Assembly: GCA_963920705.1 (NCBI GenBank)
Contig: CAWUCO010000193.1
Location: 1 to 64,000, forward strand
From: Odiellus spinosus
Lineage: Eukaryota; Arthropoda; Arachnida; Opiliones; Phalangiidae
DNA length: 64,000 nucleotides
Direction of reading: 5' to 3'
A program made the translations under genes and the position numbers. Under the pieces are notes generated by a model, which did no database searches, was not told the DNA's origin, and saw nothing but the letters and a program-made list of their open reading frames with translations. Every line of letters starts with the position of its first letter. The stretch's first letter is position 1. Positions 51,601 to 64,000 of this stretch are shown here, one piece after another.

Positions 51601-54600
51601 TGATTTTTAAGCGATTTAGACAAAATTAATACCAATCGAAAGAGCAAACATTGGTCTATCTAAAAAACAAGAGTTTTGGAAAATCCGTTGAAAAACATGG
51701 AAAATATAGCCAATTCAAAAACATCTAATAAAAAAAGCGAATTTTGAAAATCTGAAATTTGACTATTTTGATATTGTATGATTTATTGAATTGGCCATAT
51801 TTTTCTTGTTTTTCAACGGATTTTTGAAAACTCTTATTATTTAGATTGATAATTAATTGCTCTTTCGAATGACTTTGGTTTTGTCTAAATTGCCAAAACC
51901 TGACAAATATAAAATTGGTTAAAATTAAGCAAAAACGCTTAAAAATCCAAGATTATTGGATTCAAATGGACACAAAACTTTTGATTTTTAAGCGATTTAG
52001 ACAAAATTAATACCAATCGAAAGAGCAAACATTGGTCTATCTAAAAAACAAGAGTTTTTGAAAATCCGTTGAAAAACATGGAAAATATGGCCAATTCAAA
52101 AAAAATCTAATATCAAAAAGCGAATTTTTAAAATCTGAAATTTGACTATTTTGATATTGTATGATTTCTTGAATTGGCCATATTTTTCTTGTTTTTCAAC
52201 GGATTTTTGAAAACTCTTATTACTTAGACTGTCCAATAATTGCTCTTTAAATTGACTTTTGTTTTGTCTAAATTGCCAAAACCTGACAAATATAAAATTG
52301 GTTAAAATTAAGCAAAAACGCTTAAAAATCCAAGATTATTGGATTCAAATGGACACAAAACTTTTGATTTTTAAGCGATTTAGACAAAATTAATACCAAT
52401 CGAAAGAGCAAACATTGATCTATCTAAAAAACAAGAGTTTTGGAAAATCCAATAAAAACATGGAAAATATGGCCAATTCAAAAAACATCTAATATCAAAA
52501 AGCGAATTTTTAAAATCTGAAATTTGACTATTTTGATATTGTATGATTTATTGAATTGGCCATATTTTTCTTGTTTTTCAACGGATTTTTTAAAACACTT
52601 ATTATTTAGACTGTCCATTAATTGCTCTTTCGATTGACTTTGGTTTTGTCTAAATTGCCATAAAACTGACAAATATAAAATTGGTTAAAATTAAGCAAAC
52701 ACGCTTAAAAATCCAAGATTATTGGATTCAAATGGACACAAAACTTTTGATTTTTAAGCGATTTAGACAAAATTAACACCACTCGAAAGAGCAAATATTG
52801 GTTTATCTAAATAATAAGAGTTTTGGAAAATCCGTTGAAAAACATGGAAAATATGGCCAATTCAAAAACATCTAATAAAAAAAAGCGAATTTTTAAAATC
52901 TGAAATTTGACTATTTTGATATTGTATGATTTATTGAATTGGCCATATTTTTCTTGTTTTTCAACGGATTTTTGAAAACTCTTATTATTTAGACTGTCCA
53001 TTAATTGCTCTTTCGATTGACTTTGGTTTTGTCTAAATTGCCATAAAACTGACAAATATAAAATTGGATAAAATTAAGCAAAAACGCTTAAGAATCCAAG
53101 ATTATTGGATTCAAATGGACACAAAACTTTTGATTTTTAAGCGATTTAGACAAAATTAATACCAATCGAAAGAGCAAACATTGGTCTATCTAAAAAACAA
53201 GAGTTTTGGAAAATCCGTTGAAAAACATGGAAAATATAGCCAATTCAAAAACATCTAATAAAAAAAGCGAATTTTGAAAATCTGAAATTTGACTATTTTG
53301 ATATTGTATGATTTATTGAATTGGCCATATTTTTCTTGTTTTTCAACGGATTTTTGAAAACTCTTATTATTTAGATTGATAATTAATTGCTCTTTCGAAT
53401 GACTTTGGTTTTGTCTAAATTGCCAAAACGTGACAAATATAAAATTGGTTAAAATTAACCAAAAACGCTTAAAAATCCAAGATTATTGGATTCAAATGGA
53501 CACAAAACTTTTGATTTTTAAGCGATTTAGTCAAAAATTAACACCACTCGAAAGAGCAAATATTGGTCTATCTAAAAAACAAGAGTTTTTGAAAATCCGT
53601 TGAAAAACATGGAAAATATGGCCAATTCAAAAAAAATCTAATATCAAAAAGCGAATTTTTAAAATCTGAAATTTGACTATTTTGATATTGTATGATTTCT
53701 TGAATTGGCCATATTTTTCTTGTTTTTCAACGGATTTTTGAAAACTCTTATTACTTAGACTGTCCATTAATTGCTCTTTAAATTGACTTTTGTTTTGTCT
53801 AAATTGCCAAAACCTGACAAATATAAAATTGGTTAAAATTAAGCAAAAACGCTTAAAAATCCAAGATTATTGGATTCAAATGGACACAAAACTTTTGATT
53901 TTTAAGCGATTTAGACAAAATTAATACCAATCGAAAGAGCAAACATTGGTCTATCTAAAAAACAAGAGTTTTTGAAAATCCGTTGAAAAACATGGAAAAT
54001 ATGGCCAATTCAAAAAACATCTAATATCAAAAAGCGAATTTTTAAAATCTGAAATTTGACTATTTTGATATTGTATAATTTTTTGAATTGGCCATATTTT
54101 TCTTGTTTTTCAACGGATTTTTGAAAACTCTTATTATTTGGACTGTCCATTAATTGCTCTTTCGAATGACTTTGGTTTTGTCTAAATTGCCAACACCTGA
54201 CAAATATAAAATTGGTTAAAATTAAGCAAACACGCTTAAAAATCCAAGATTATTGGATTCAAATGGACACAAAACTTTTGATTTTTAAACGATTTAGACA
54301 AAATTAACACCACTCGAAAGAGCAAATATTGGTTTATCTAAATAATAAGAGTTTTGGAAAATCCGTTGGAAAACATGGAAAATAGAGACAATTCAAAAAA
54401 CATCTAATATCAAAAAGTGAATTTTTAAAATCTGAAATTTGACTTTTTTGATATTGTATGATTTCATGAATTGGCCATATTTTTCTTGTTTTTCAACGGA
54501 TTTTTGAAAACTCTTATTATTTGGACTGTCCATTAATTGCTCTTTCGAATGACTTTGGTTTTGTCTAAATTGCCAAAGCCTGACAAATATAAAATTGGTT

Positions 54601-57600
54601 AAAATTAAGCAAAAACGCTTAAAAATCAAAGATTATTGGATTCAAATGGACACAAAACGTTTGATTTTTAAGCGATTTAGACAAAAATTAACACCACTCG
54701 AAAGAGCAAATATTGGTCTATCTAAAAAACAAGAGTTTTTGAAAATCCGTTGAAAAACATGGAAAATATGGCCAATTCAAAAAACATCTAATATCAAAAA
54801 GCGAATTTTTAAAATCTGAAATTTGACTATTTTGATATTGTATGATTTATTGAATTGGCCATATTTTTCTTGTTTTTCAACGGATTTTTGAAAACTCTTA
54901 TTATTTAGACTGTCCATTAATTGCTCTTTCGATTGATTTTGGTTTTGTCTAAATTGCCATAAAACTGACAAATATAAAATTGGTTAAAATTAAGCAAACA
55001 CGCTTAAAAATCCAAGATTATTGGATTCAAATGGACACAAAACTTTTGATTTTTAAGCGATTTAGTCAAAAATTAACACCACTCGAAAGAGCAAATATTG
55101 GTCTATCTAAAAAACAAGAGTTTTTGAAAATCCGTTGAAAAACATGGAAAATATGGCCAATTCAAAAAACATCTAATATCAAAAAGCGAATTTTTAAAAT
55201 CTGAAATTTGACTATTTTGATATTGTATAATTTTTTGAATTGGCCATATTTTTCTTGTTTTTCAACGGATTTTGGAAACTCTTATTATTTGGACTGTCCA
55301 TTAATTGCTCTTTCGAATGACTTTGGTTTTATCTAAATTGCCAAAGCCTGACAAATATAAAATTGGTTAAAATTAAGCAAAAACGCTTAAAAATCAAAGA
55401 TTATTGGATTCAAATGTACACAAAACGTTTGATTTTTAAGCGATTTAGACAAAAATTAACTCCACTCGAAAGAGCAAATATTGGTCTATCTAAAAAACAA
55501 GAGTTTTTGAAAATCCGTTGAAAAACATGGAAAATATGGCCAATTCAAAAAACATCTAATATCAAAAAGCGAATTTTTAAAATCTGAAATTTGACTATTT
55601 TGATATTGTATGATTTATTGAATTGGCCATATTTTTCTTGTTTTTCAACGGATTTTTGAAAACACTTATTATTTAGACTGTCCATTAATTGCTCTTTCGA
55701 TTGACTTTGGTTTTGTCTAAATTGCCATAAAACTGACAAATATAAAATTGGTTAAAATTAAGCAAACACGCTTAAAAATCCAAGATTATTGGATTCAAAT
55801 GGACACAAAACTTTTGATTTTTAAGCGATTTAGACAAAATTAATACCAATCGAAAGAGCAAACATTGGTCTATCTAAAAAACAAGAGTTTTGGAAAATCC
55901 GTTGAAAAACATGGAAAATATAGCCAATTCAAAAACATCTAATAAAAAAAGCGAATTTTGAAAATCTGAAATTTGACTATTTTGATATTGTATGATTTAT
56001 TGAATTGGCCATATTTTTCTTGTTTTTCAACGGATTTTTGAAAACTCTTATTATTTAGATTGATAATTAATTGCTCTTTCGAATGACTTTGGTTTTGTCT
56101 AAATTGCCAAAACGTGACAAATATAAAATTGGTTAAAATTAACCAAAAACGCTTAAAAATCCAAGATTATTGGATTCAAATAGACACAAAACTTTTGATT
56201 TTTAAGCGATTTAGTCAAAAATTAACACCACTCGAAAGAGCAAATATTGGTCTATCTAAAAAACAAGAGTTTTTGAAAATCCGTTGAAAAACATGGAAAA
56301 TATGGCCAATTCAAAAAAAATCTAATATCAAAAAGCGAATTTTTAAAATCTGAAATTTGACTATTTTGATATTGTATGATTTCTTGAATTGGCCATATTT
56401 ATCTTGTTTTTCAACGGATTTTTGAAAACTCTTATTACTTAGACTGTCCATTAATTGCTCTTTAAATTGACTTTTGTTTTGTCTAAATTGCCAAAACCTG
56501 ACAAATATAAAATTGGTTAAAATTAAGCAAAAACGCTTAAAAATCCAAGATTATTGGATTCAAATGGACACAAAACTTTTGATTTTTAAGCGATTTAGAC
56601 AAAATTAATACCAATCGAAAGAGCAAACATTGGTCTATCTAAAAAACAAGAGTTTTTGAAAATCCGTTGAAAAACATGGAAAATATGGCCAATTCAAAAA
56701 AAATCTAATATCAAAAAGCGAATTTTTAAAATCTGAAATTTGACTATTTTGATATTGTATGATTTCTTGAATTGGCCATATTTTTCTTGTTTTTCAACGG
56801 ATTTTTGAAAACTCTTATTACTTAGACTGTCCATTAATTGCTCTTTAAATTGACTTTTGTTTTGTCTAAATTGCCAAAACCTGACAAATATAAAATTGGT
56901 TAAAATTAAGCAAAAACGCTTAAAAATCCAAGATTATTGGATTCAAATGGACACAAAACTTTTGATTTTTAAGCGATTTAGACAAAATTAATACCAATCG
57001 AAAGAGCAAACATTGATCTATCTAAAAAACAAGAGTTTTGGAAAATCCAATAAAAACATGGAAAATATGGCCAATTCAAAAAACATCTAATATCAAAAAG
57101 CGAATTTTTAAAATCTGAAATTTGACTATTTTGATATTGTATGATTTATTGAATTGGCCATATTTTTCTTGTTTTTCAACGGATTTTTGAAAACACTTAT
57201 TATTTAGACTGTCCATTAATTGCTCTTTCGATTGACTTAGGTTTTGTCTAAATTGCCATAAAACTGACAAATATAAAATTGGTTAAAATTAAGCAAACAC
57301 GCTTAAAAATCCAAGATTATTGGATTCAAATGGACACAAAACTTTTGATTTTTAAGCGATTTAGACAAAATTAACACCACTCGAAAGAGCAAATATTGGT
57401 TTATCTAAATAATAAGAGTTTTGGAAAATCCGTTGAAAAACATGGAAAATATGGCCAATTCAAAAACATCTAATAAAAAAAAGCGAATTTTTAAAATCTG
57501 AAATTTGACTATTTTGATATTGTATGATTTATTGAATTGGCCATATTTTTCTTGTTTTTCAACGGATTTTTGAAAACTCTTATTATTTAGACTGTCCATT

Positions 57601-60600
57601 AATTGCTCTTTCGATTGACTTTGGTTTTGTCTAAATTGCCATAAAACTGACAAATATAAAATTGGTTAAAATTAAGCAAAAATGCTTAAAAATCCAAGAT
57701 TATTGGATTCAAATGGACACAAAACTTTTGATTTTTAAGCGATTTAGACAAAATTAATACCAATCGAAAGAGCAAACATTGGTGTATCTAAAAAACAAGA
57801 GTTTTGGAAAATCCGTTGAAAAACATGGAAAATATAGCCAATTCAAAAACATCAAATAAAAAAAGCGAATTTTTAAAATCTGAAATTTGACTATTTTGAT
57901 ATTGTATGATTTCTTGAATTGGTCATATTTTTCTTGTTTTTCAACGGATTTTTGAAAACTCTTATTATTTAGACTGTCTATTAATTGCTCTTTCGAATGA
58001 CTTTGGTTTTGTCTAAATTGCCAAAGCCTGACAAATATAAAATTGGTTAAAATTAAGCAAAAACGCTTAAAAATCAAAGATTATTGGATTCAAATGGACA
58101 CAAAACATTTGATTTCTAAGCGATTTAGACAAAATCAACTCCAATCGAAAGAACAAATATTGGTCTATCTAAAAAACAAGAGTTTTTGAAAATCCGTTGA
58201 AAAACATGGAAAATATGGCCAATTCAAAAAACATCTAATATCAAAAAGCGAATTTTTAAAATCTGAAATTTGACTATTTTGATATTGTATAATTTTTTGA
58301 ATTGGCCATATTTTTCTTGTTTTTCAACGGATTTTTGAAAACTCTTATTATTTGGACTGTCCATTAATTGCTCTTTCGAATGACTTTGGTTTTGTCTAAA
58401 TTGCCAAAGCCTGACAAATATAAAATTGGTTAAAATTAAGCAAAAACGCTTAAAAATCAAAGATTATTGGATTCAAATGGACACAAAACGTTTGATTTTT
58501 AAGCGATTTAGACAAAAATTAACACCACTCGAAAGAGCAAATATTGGTCTATCTAAAAAACAAGAGTTTTTGAAAATCCGTTGAAAAACATGGAAAATAT
58601 GGCCAATTCAAAAAACATTTAATATCAAAAAGCGAATTTTTAAAATCTGAAATTTGACTATTTTGATATTGTATGATTTCTTGAATTGGCCATATTTTTC
58701 TTGTTTTTCAACGGATTTTTGAAAACTCTTATTATTTAGACTGTCCATTATTTGCTCTTTCGAATGACTTTGGTTTTGTCTAAATTGCCAAAACGTGACA
58801 AATATAAGATGGGTTAAAATTAGGCATAAACGCTTAAAAATCAAAGATTATTGTATTCAAATGGACACAAAACATTTGATTTTTAAGTGATTTAGACAAA
58901 ATCAACACCAATCGAAAGAGCAAATATTGGTATATCTAAAAAACAAGAGTTTTGGAAAATCCAATAAAAACATGGAAAATATGGCCAATTCAAAAAACAT
59001 CTAATATCAAAAAGCGAATTTTTAAAATCTGAAATTTGACTATTTTGATATTGTATGATTTATTGAATTGGCCATATTTTTCTTGTTTTTCAACGGATTT
59101 TTGAAAACACTTATTATTTAGACTGTCCATTAATTGCTCTTTCGATTGACTTTGGTTTTGTCTAAATTGCCATAAAACTGACAAATATAAAATTGGTTAA
59201 AATTAAGCAAACACGCTTAAAAATCCAAGATTATTGGATTCAAATGGATACAAAACTTTTGATTTTTAAGCGATTTAGACAAAATTAACACCACTCGAAA
59301 GAGCAAATATTGGTTTATCTAAATAATAAGAGTTTTGGAAAATCCGTTGAAAAACATGGAAAATATGGCCAATTCAAAAACATCTAATAAAAAAAAGCGA
59401 ATTTTTAAAATCTGAAATTTGACTATTTTGATATTGTATGATTTATTGAATTGGCCATAGTTTTCTTGTTTTTCAACGGATTTTTGAAAACTCTTATTAT
59501 TTAGACTGTCCATTACTTGCTCTTTCGAATGACTTTGGTTTTGTCTAAATTGCCAAAACGTGACAAATATAAGATGGGTTAAAATTAAGCAAAAACGCTT
59601 AAAAATCAAAGAATATTGGATTAAAATGGACACAAAACATTTGATTTTTAAGCGATTTAGACAAAATTAACACCACTCGAAAGAGCATATCTTGGTCTAT
59701 CTAAAAAACAAGAGTTTTGGAAAATCAGTTGAAAAACATGGAAAATATAGCCAATTCAAAAACATCTAATAAAAAAAGCGAATTTTTTAAATCTGAAATT
59801 TGACTATATTGATATTGTATGATTTATTGAATTGGCCATATTTTTCTTGTTTTTCAACGGATTTTTGAAAACTCTTATTATTTGGACTGTCCATTAATTG
59901 CTCTTTCGAATGACTTTGGTTTTGTCTAAATTGCCAAAGCCTGACAAATATAAAATTGGTTAAAATTAAGCAAAAACGCTTAAAAATCAAAGATTATTGG
60001 ATTCAAATGGACACAAAACGTTTGATTTTTAAGCGATTTAGACAAAAATTAACACCACTCGAAAGAGCAAATATTGGTCTATCTAAAAAACAAGAGTTTT
60101 TGAAAATCCGTTGAAAAACATGGAAAATATGGCCAATTCAAAAAACATCTAATATCAAAAAGCGAATTTTTAAAATCTGAAATTTGACTATTTTGATATT
60201 GTATGATTTCTTGAATTGGCCATATTTTTCTTGTTTTTCAACGGATTTTTGAAAACTCTTATTATTTAGACTGTCCATTATTTGCTCTTTCGAATGACTT
60301 TGGTTTTGTCTAAATTGCCAAAACGTGACAAATATAAGATGGGTTAAAATTAGGCATAAACGCTTAAAAATCAAAGATTATTGTATTCAAATGGACACAA
60401 AACATTTGATTTTTAAGTGATTTAGACAAAATCAACACCAATCGAAAGAGCAAATATTGGTATATCTAAAAAACAAGAGTTTTGGAAAATCCAATAAAAA
60501 CATGGAAAATATGGCCAATTCAAAAAACATCTAATATCAAAAAGCGAATTTTTAAAATCTGAAATTTGACTATTTTGATATTGTATGATTTATTGAATTG

Positions 60601-63600
60601 GCCATATTTTTCTTGTTTTTCAACGGATTTTTGAAAACACTTATTATTTAGACTGTCCATTAATTGCTCTTTCGATTGACTTTGGTTTTGTCTAAATTGC
60701 CATAAAACTGACAAATATAAAATTGGTTAAAATTAAGCAAACACGCTTAAAAATCCAAGATTATTGGATTCAAATGGATACAAAACTTTTGATTTTTAAG
60801 CGATTTAGACAAAATTAACACCACTCGAAAGAGCAAATATTGGTTTATCTAAATAATAAGAGTTTTGGAAAATCCGTTGAAAAACATGGAAAATATGGCC
60901 AATTCAAAAACATCTAATAAAAAAAAGCGAATTTTTAAAATCTGAAATTTGACTATTTTGATATTGTATGATTTATTGAATTGGCCATAGTTTTCTTGTT
61001 TTTCAACGGATTTTTGAAAACTCTTATTATTTAGACTGTCCATTACTTGCTCTTTCGAATGACTTTGGTTTTGTCTAAATTGCCAAAACGTGACAAATAT
61101 AAAATTGGTTAAAATTAAGCAAAAACGCTTAAAAATCAAAGAATATTGGATTAAAATGGACACAAAACATTTGATTTTTAAGCGATTTAGACAAAATTAA
61201 CACCACTCGAAAGAGCAAATATTGGTCTATCTAAAAAACAAGAGTTTTTGAAAATCCGTTGAAAAACATGGAAAATATGGCCAATTCAAAAAACATCTAA
61301 TATCAAAAAGCGAATTTTTAAAATCTGAAATTTGACTATTTTGATATTGTATGATTTCTTGAATTGGCCATATTTTTCTTGTTTTTCAACGGATTTTTGA
61401 AAACTCTTATTATTTAGACTGTCCATTATTTGCTCTTTCGAATGACTTTGGTTTTGTCTAAATTGCCAAAACGTGACAAATATAAGATGGGTTAAAATTA
61501 GGCATAAACGCTTAAAAATCAAAGATTATTGTATTCAAATGGACACAAAACATTTGATTTTTAAGTGATTTAGACAAAATCAACACCAATCGAAAGAGCA
61601 AATATTGGTATATCTAAAAAACAAGAGTTTTGGAAAATCCAATAAAAACATGGAAAATATGGCCAATTCAAAAAACATCTAATTTCAAAAAGCGAATTTT
61701 TAAAATCTGAAATTTGACTATTTTGATATTGTATGATTTATTGAATTGGCCATATTTTTCTTGTTTTTCAACGGATTTTTGAAAACTCTTATTATTTAGA
61801 CTGTCCATTAATTGCTCTTTAAATTGACTTTGGTTTTTGTCTAAATTGCCAAAACCTGACAAATATAAAATTGGTTAAAATTAAGCAAAAATGCTTAAAA
61901 ATCCAAGATTATTGGATTCAAATGGACACAAAACTTTTGATTTTTAAGCGATTTAGACAAAATTAATACCAATCGAAAGAGCAAACATTGGTGTATCTAA
62001 AAAACAAGAGTTTTGGAAAATCCGTTGAAAAACATGGAAAATATAGCCAATTCAAAAACATCAAATAAAAAAAGCGAATTTTTAAAATCTGAAATTTGAC
62101 TATTTTGATATTGTATGATTTCTTGAATTGGTCATATTTTTCTTGTTTTTCAACGGATTTTTGAAAACTCTTATTATTTAGACTGTCTATTAATTGCTCT
62201 TTCGAATGACTTTGGTTTTGTCTAAATTGCCAAAGCCTGACAAATATAAAATTGGTTAAAATTAAGCAAAAACGCTTAAAAATCAAAGATTATTGGATTC
62301 AAATGGACACAAAACATTTGATTTCTAAGCGATTTAGACAAAATCAACACCAATCGAAAGAGCAAATATTGGTCTATCTAAAAAACAAGAGTTTTTGAAA
62401 ATCCGTTGAAAAACATGGAAAATATGGCCAATTCAAAAAACATCTAATATCAAAAAGCGAATTTTTAAAATCTGAAATTTGACTATTTTGATATTGTATA
62501 ATTTTTTGAATTGGCCATATTTTTCTTGTTTTTCAACGGATTTTTGAAAACTTATTATTTGGACTGTCCATTAATTGCTCTTTCGAATGACTTTGGTTTT
62601 GTCTAAATTGCCAAAGCCTGACAAATATAAAATTGGTTAAAATTAAGCAAAAACGCTTAAAAATCAAAGATTATTGGATTCAAATGGACACAAAACGTTT
62701 GATTTTTAAGCGATTTAGACAAAAATTAACACCACTCGAAAGAGCAAATATTGGTCTATCTAAAAAACAAGAGTTTTTGAAAATCCGTTGAAAAACATGG
62801 AAAATATGGCCAATTCAAAAAACATCTAATATCAAAAAGCGAATTTTTAAAATCTGAAATTTGACTATTTTGATATTGTATGATTTCTTGAATTGGCCAT
62901 ATTTTTCTTGTTTTTCAACGGATTTTTGAAAACTCTTATTATTTAGACTGTCCATTATTTGCTCTTTCGAATGACTTTGGTTTTGTCTAAATTGCCAAAA
63001 CGTGACAAATATAAGATGGGTTAAAATTAGGCATAAACGCTTAAAAATCAAAGATTATTGTATTCAAATGGACACAAAACATTTGATTTTTAAGTGATTT
63101 AGACAAAATCAACACCAATCGAAAGAGCAAATATTGGTATATCTAAAAAACAAGAGTTTTGGAAAATCCAATAAAAACATGGAAAATATGGCCAATTCAA
63201 AAAACATCTAATATCAAAAAGCGAATTTTTAAAATCTGAAATTTGACTATTTTGATATTGTATGATTTATTGAATTGGCCATATTTTTCTTGTTTTTCAA
63301 CGGATTTTTGAAAACACTTATTATTTAGACTGTCCATTAATTGCTCTTTCGATTGACTTTGGTTTTGTCTAAATTGCCATAAAACTGACAAATATAAAAT
63401 TGGTTAAAATTAAGCAAACACGCTTAAAAATCCAAGATTATTGGATTCAAATGGATACAAAACTTTTGATTTTTAAGCGATTTAGACAAAATTAACACCA
63501 CTCGAAAGAGCAAATATTGGTTTATCTAAATAATAAGAGTTTTGGAAAATCCGTTGAAAAACATGGAAAATATGGCCAATTCAAAAACATCTAATAAAAA

Positions 63601-64000
63601 AAAGCGAATTTTTAAAATCTGAAATTTGACTATTTTGATATTGTATGATTTATTGAATTGGCCATATTTTTCTTGTTTTTCAACGGATTTTTGAAAACTC
63701 TTATTATTAAGACTGTCCATTAATTGCTCTTTCGATTGACTTTGGTTTTGTCTAAATTGCCAAAGCCTGACAAATATAAAATTGGTTAAAATTAAGCAAA
63801 AACGCTTAAAAATCAAAGATTATTGGATTCAAATGGACACAAAACATTTGATTTCTAAGCGATTTAGACAAAATCAACACCAATCGAAAGAGCAAATATT
63901 GGTCTATCTAAAAAACAAGAGTTTTTGAAAATCCGTTGAAAAACATGGAAAATATGGCCAATTCAAAAAACATCTAATATCAAAAAGCGAATTTTTAAAA

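Larger units (their letters stand above)
31573..64000. repeat. Satellite array, ~382-bp monomer with internal dyad symmetry, about 85 copies
   Basis: From TTGAAAACTCTTATTATTTAG at 31574 to the window end, one AT-rich monomer of about 382 bp repeats head to tail; for example ACATCTAATATCAAAAAGCG recurs at 62822 and 63204. Each monomer contains GATTTTTAAGCG, TTTAGACAAAA, TCGAAAGAGCAA, AAGAGTTTT, AAATCCGTTGAAAAACA, AATATGGCCAATTCAA and ATATCAAAA in that order on the plus strand, and the same series again on the minus strand. The minus half has an extra ~47 bp (the GCTTAATTTTAACC to TTTGGCAA part). Monomers at the left edge (31.6-33.6 kb) are more diverged than those inside. Many open frames of 60-107 codons exist on both strands; they repeat with the monomer and encode the same peptide blocks on both strands because of the dyad, so I do not treat them as genes. 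Confidence 0.95.

Noticed and set aside
31573..64000. Dozens of similar 60-107-codon ORFs in the satellite, on both strands
   Set aside because: They recur with the 382-bp monomer, appear in mirrored form on both strands because of the internal dyad, and vary in start and end with single substitutions. They are by-products of an AT-rich palindromic repeat.
31573..64000. CRISPR-like regular repeat array
   Set aside because: Units are ~382 bp with no unique spacers, in a eukaryotic setting. This is a satellite.

Overview
The window looks like a chromosomal segment of an arthropod, most likely an insect. It is AT-rich, has spliceosomal GT-AG introns and TATA promoters, carries degenerate TTAGG-type repeats, and holds many hairpin and foldback repeats plus a large satellite array. 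No host protein-coding gene, tRNA or rRNA was recognised.

Region 1 (146-19854) is one complete insertion of a Polinton/Maverick-type element (virus-like, adintovirus-related), about 19.7 kb. It has terminal inverted repeats of about 380-400 bp that begin AGT, and a perfect 6-bp target site duplication (CACGTA). It carries the core set: protein-primed family B DNA polymerase, packaging ATPase, adenain-like cysteine protease, retroviral-type integrase, double jelly-roll major capsid protein, penton-type minor capsid protein and basic virion core proteins. The left 7 kb holds accessory genes of unknown function, including a four-exon zinc-ribbon gene with an antisense gene inside its third intron. 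Between polB and the ATPase sits a tight accessory pair: a single-BIR (IAP-like) protein and a small protein resembling the PPP1R15/GADD34 phosphatase-recruiting domain.

The element is decaying. polB, ATPase, integrase, both core-type proteins and a gene upstream of the integrase carry frameshifts and/or nonsense codons; most indels lie in or beside short A/T runs. The capsid protein appears to have lost an internal block, and the protease lacks its usual catalytic acid. The penton, the 127-residue core protein, both CxxC membrane proteins, BIR and PPP1R15-like frames are open.

Region 2 (19855-31570) is gene-poor host DNA made of repeats: hairpin MITE-like elements, an IR element pair, ~90-bp tandem repeats, a recent 648-bp tandem duplication, four foldback-like elements whose arms are built from short subrepeats, and a ~618-bp near-perfect palindrome.

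Region 3 (about 31573-64000, running off the window) is a satellite array of about 85 monomers of ~382 bp. Each monomer is itself an imperfect inverted repeat of two related ~165-bp half-units. Segmental and higher-order copies occur at offsets that are multiples of the monomer. The short ORFs seen on both strands here are by-products of this structure, not genes.
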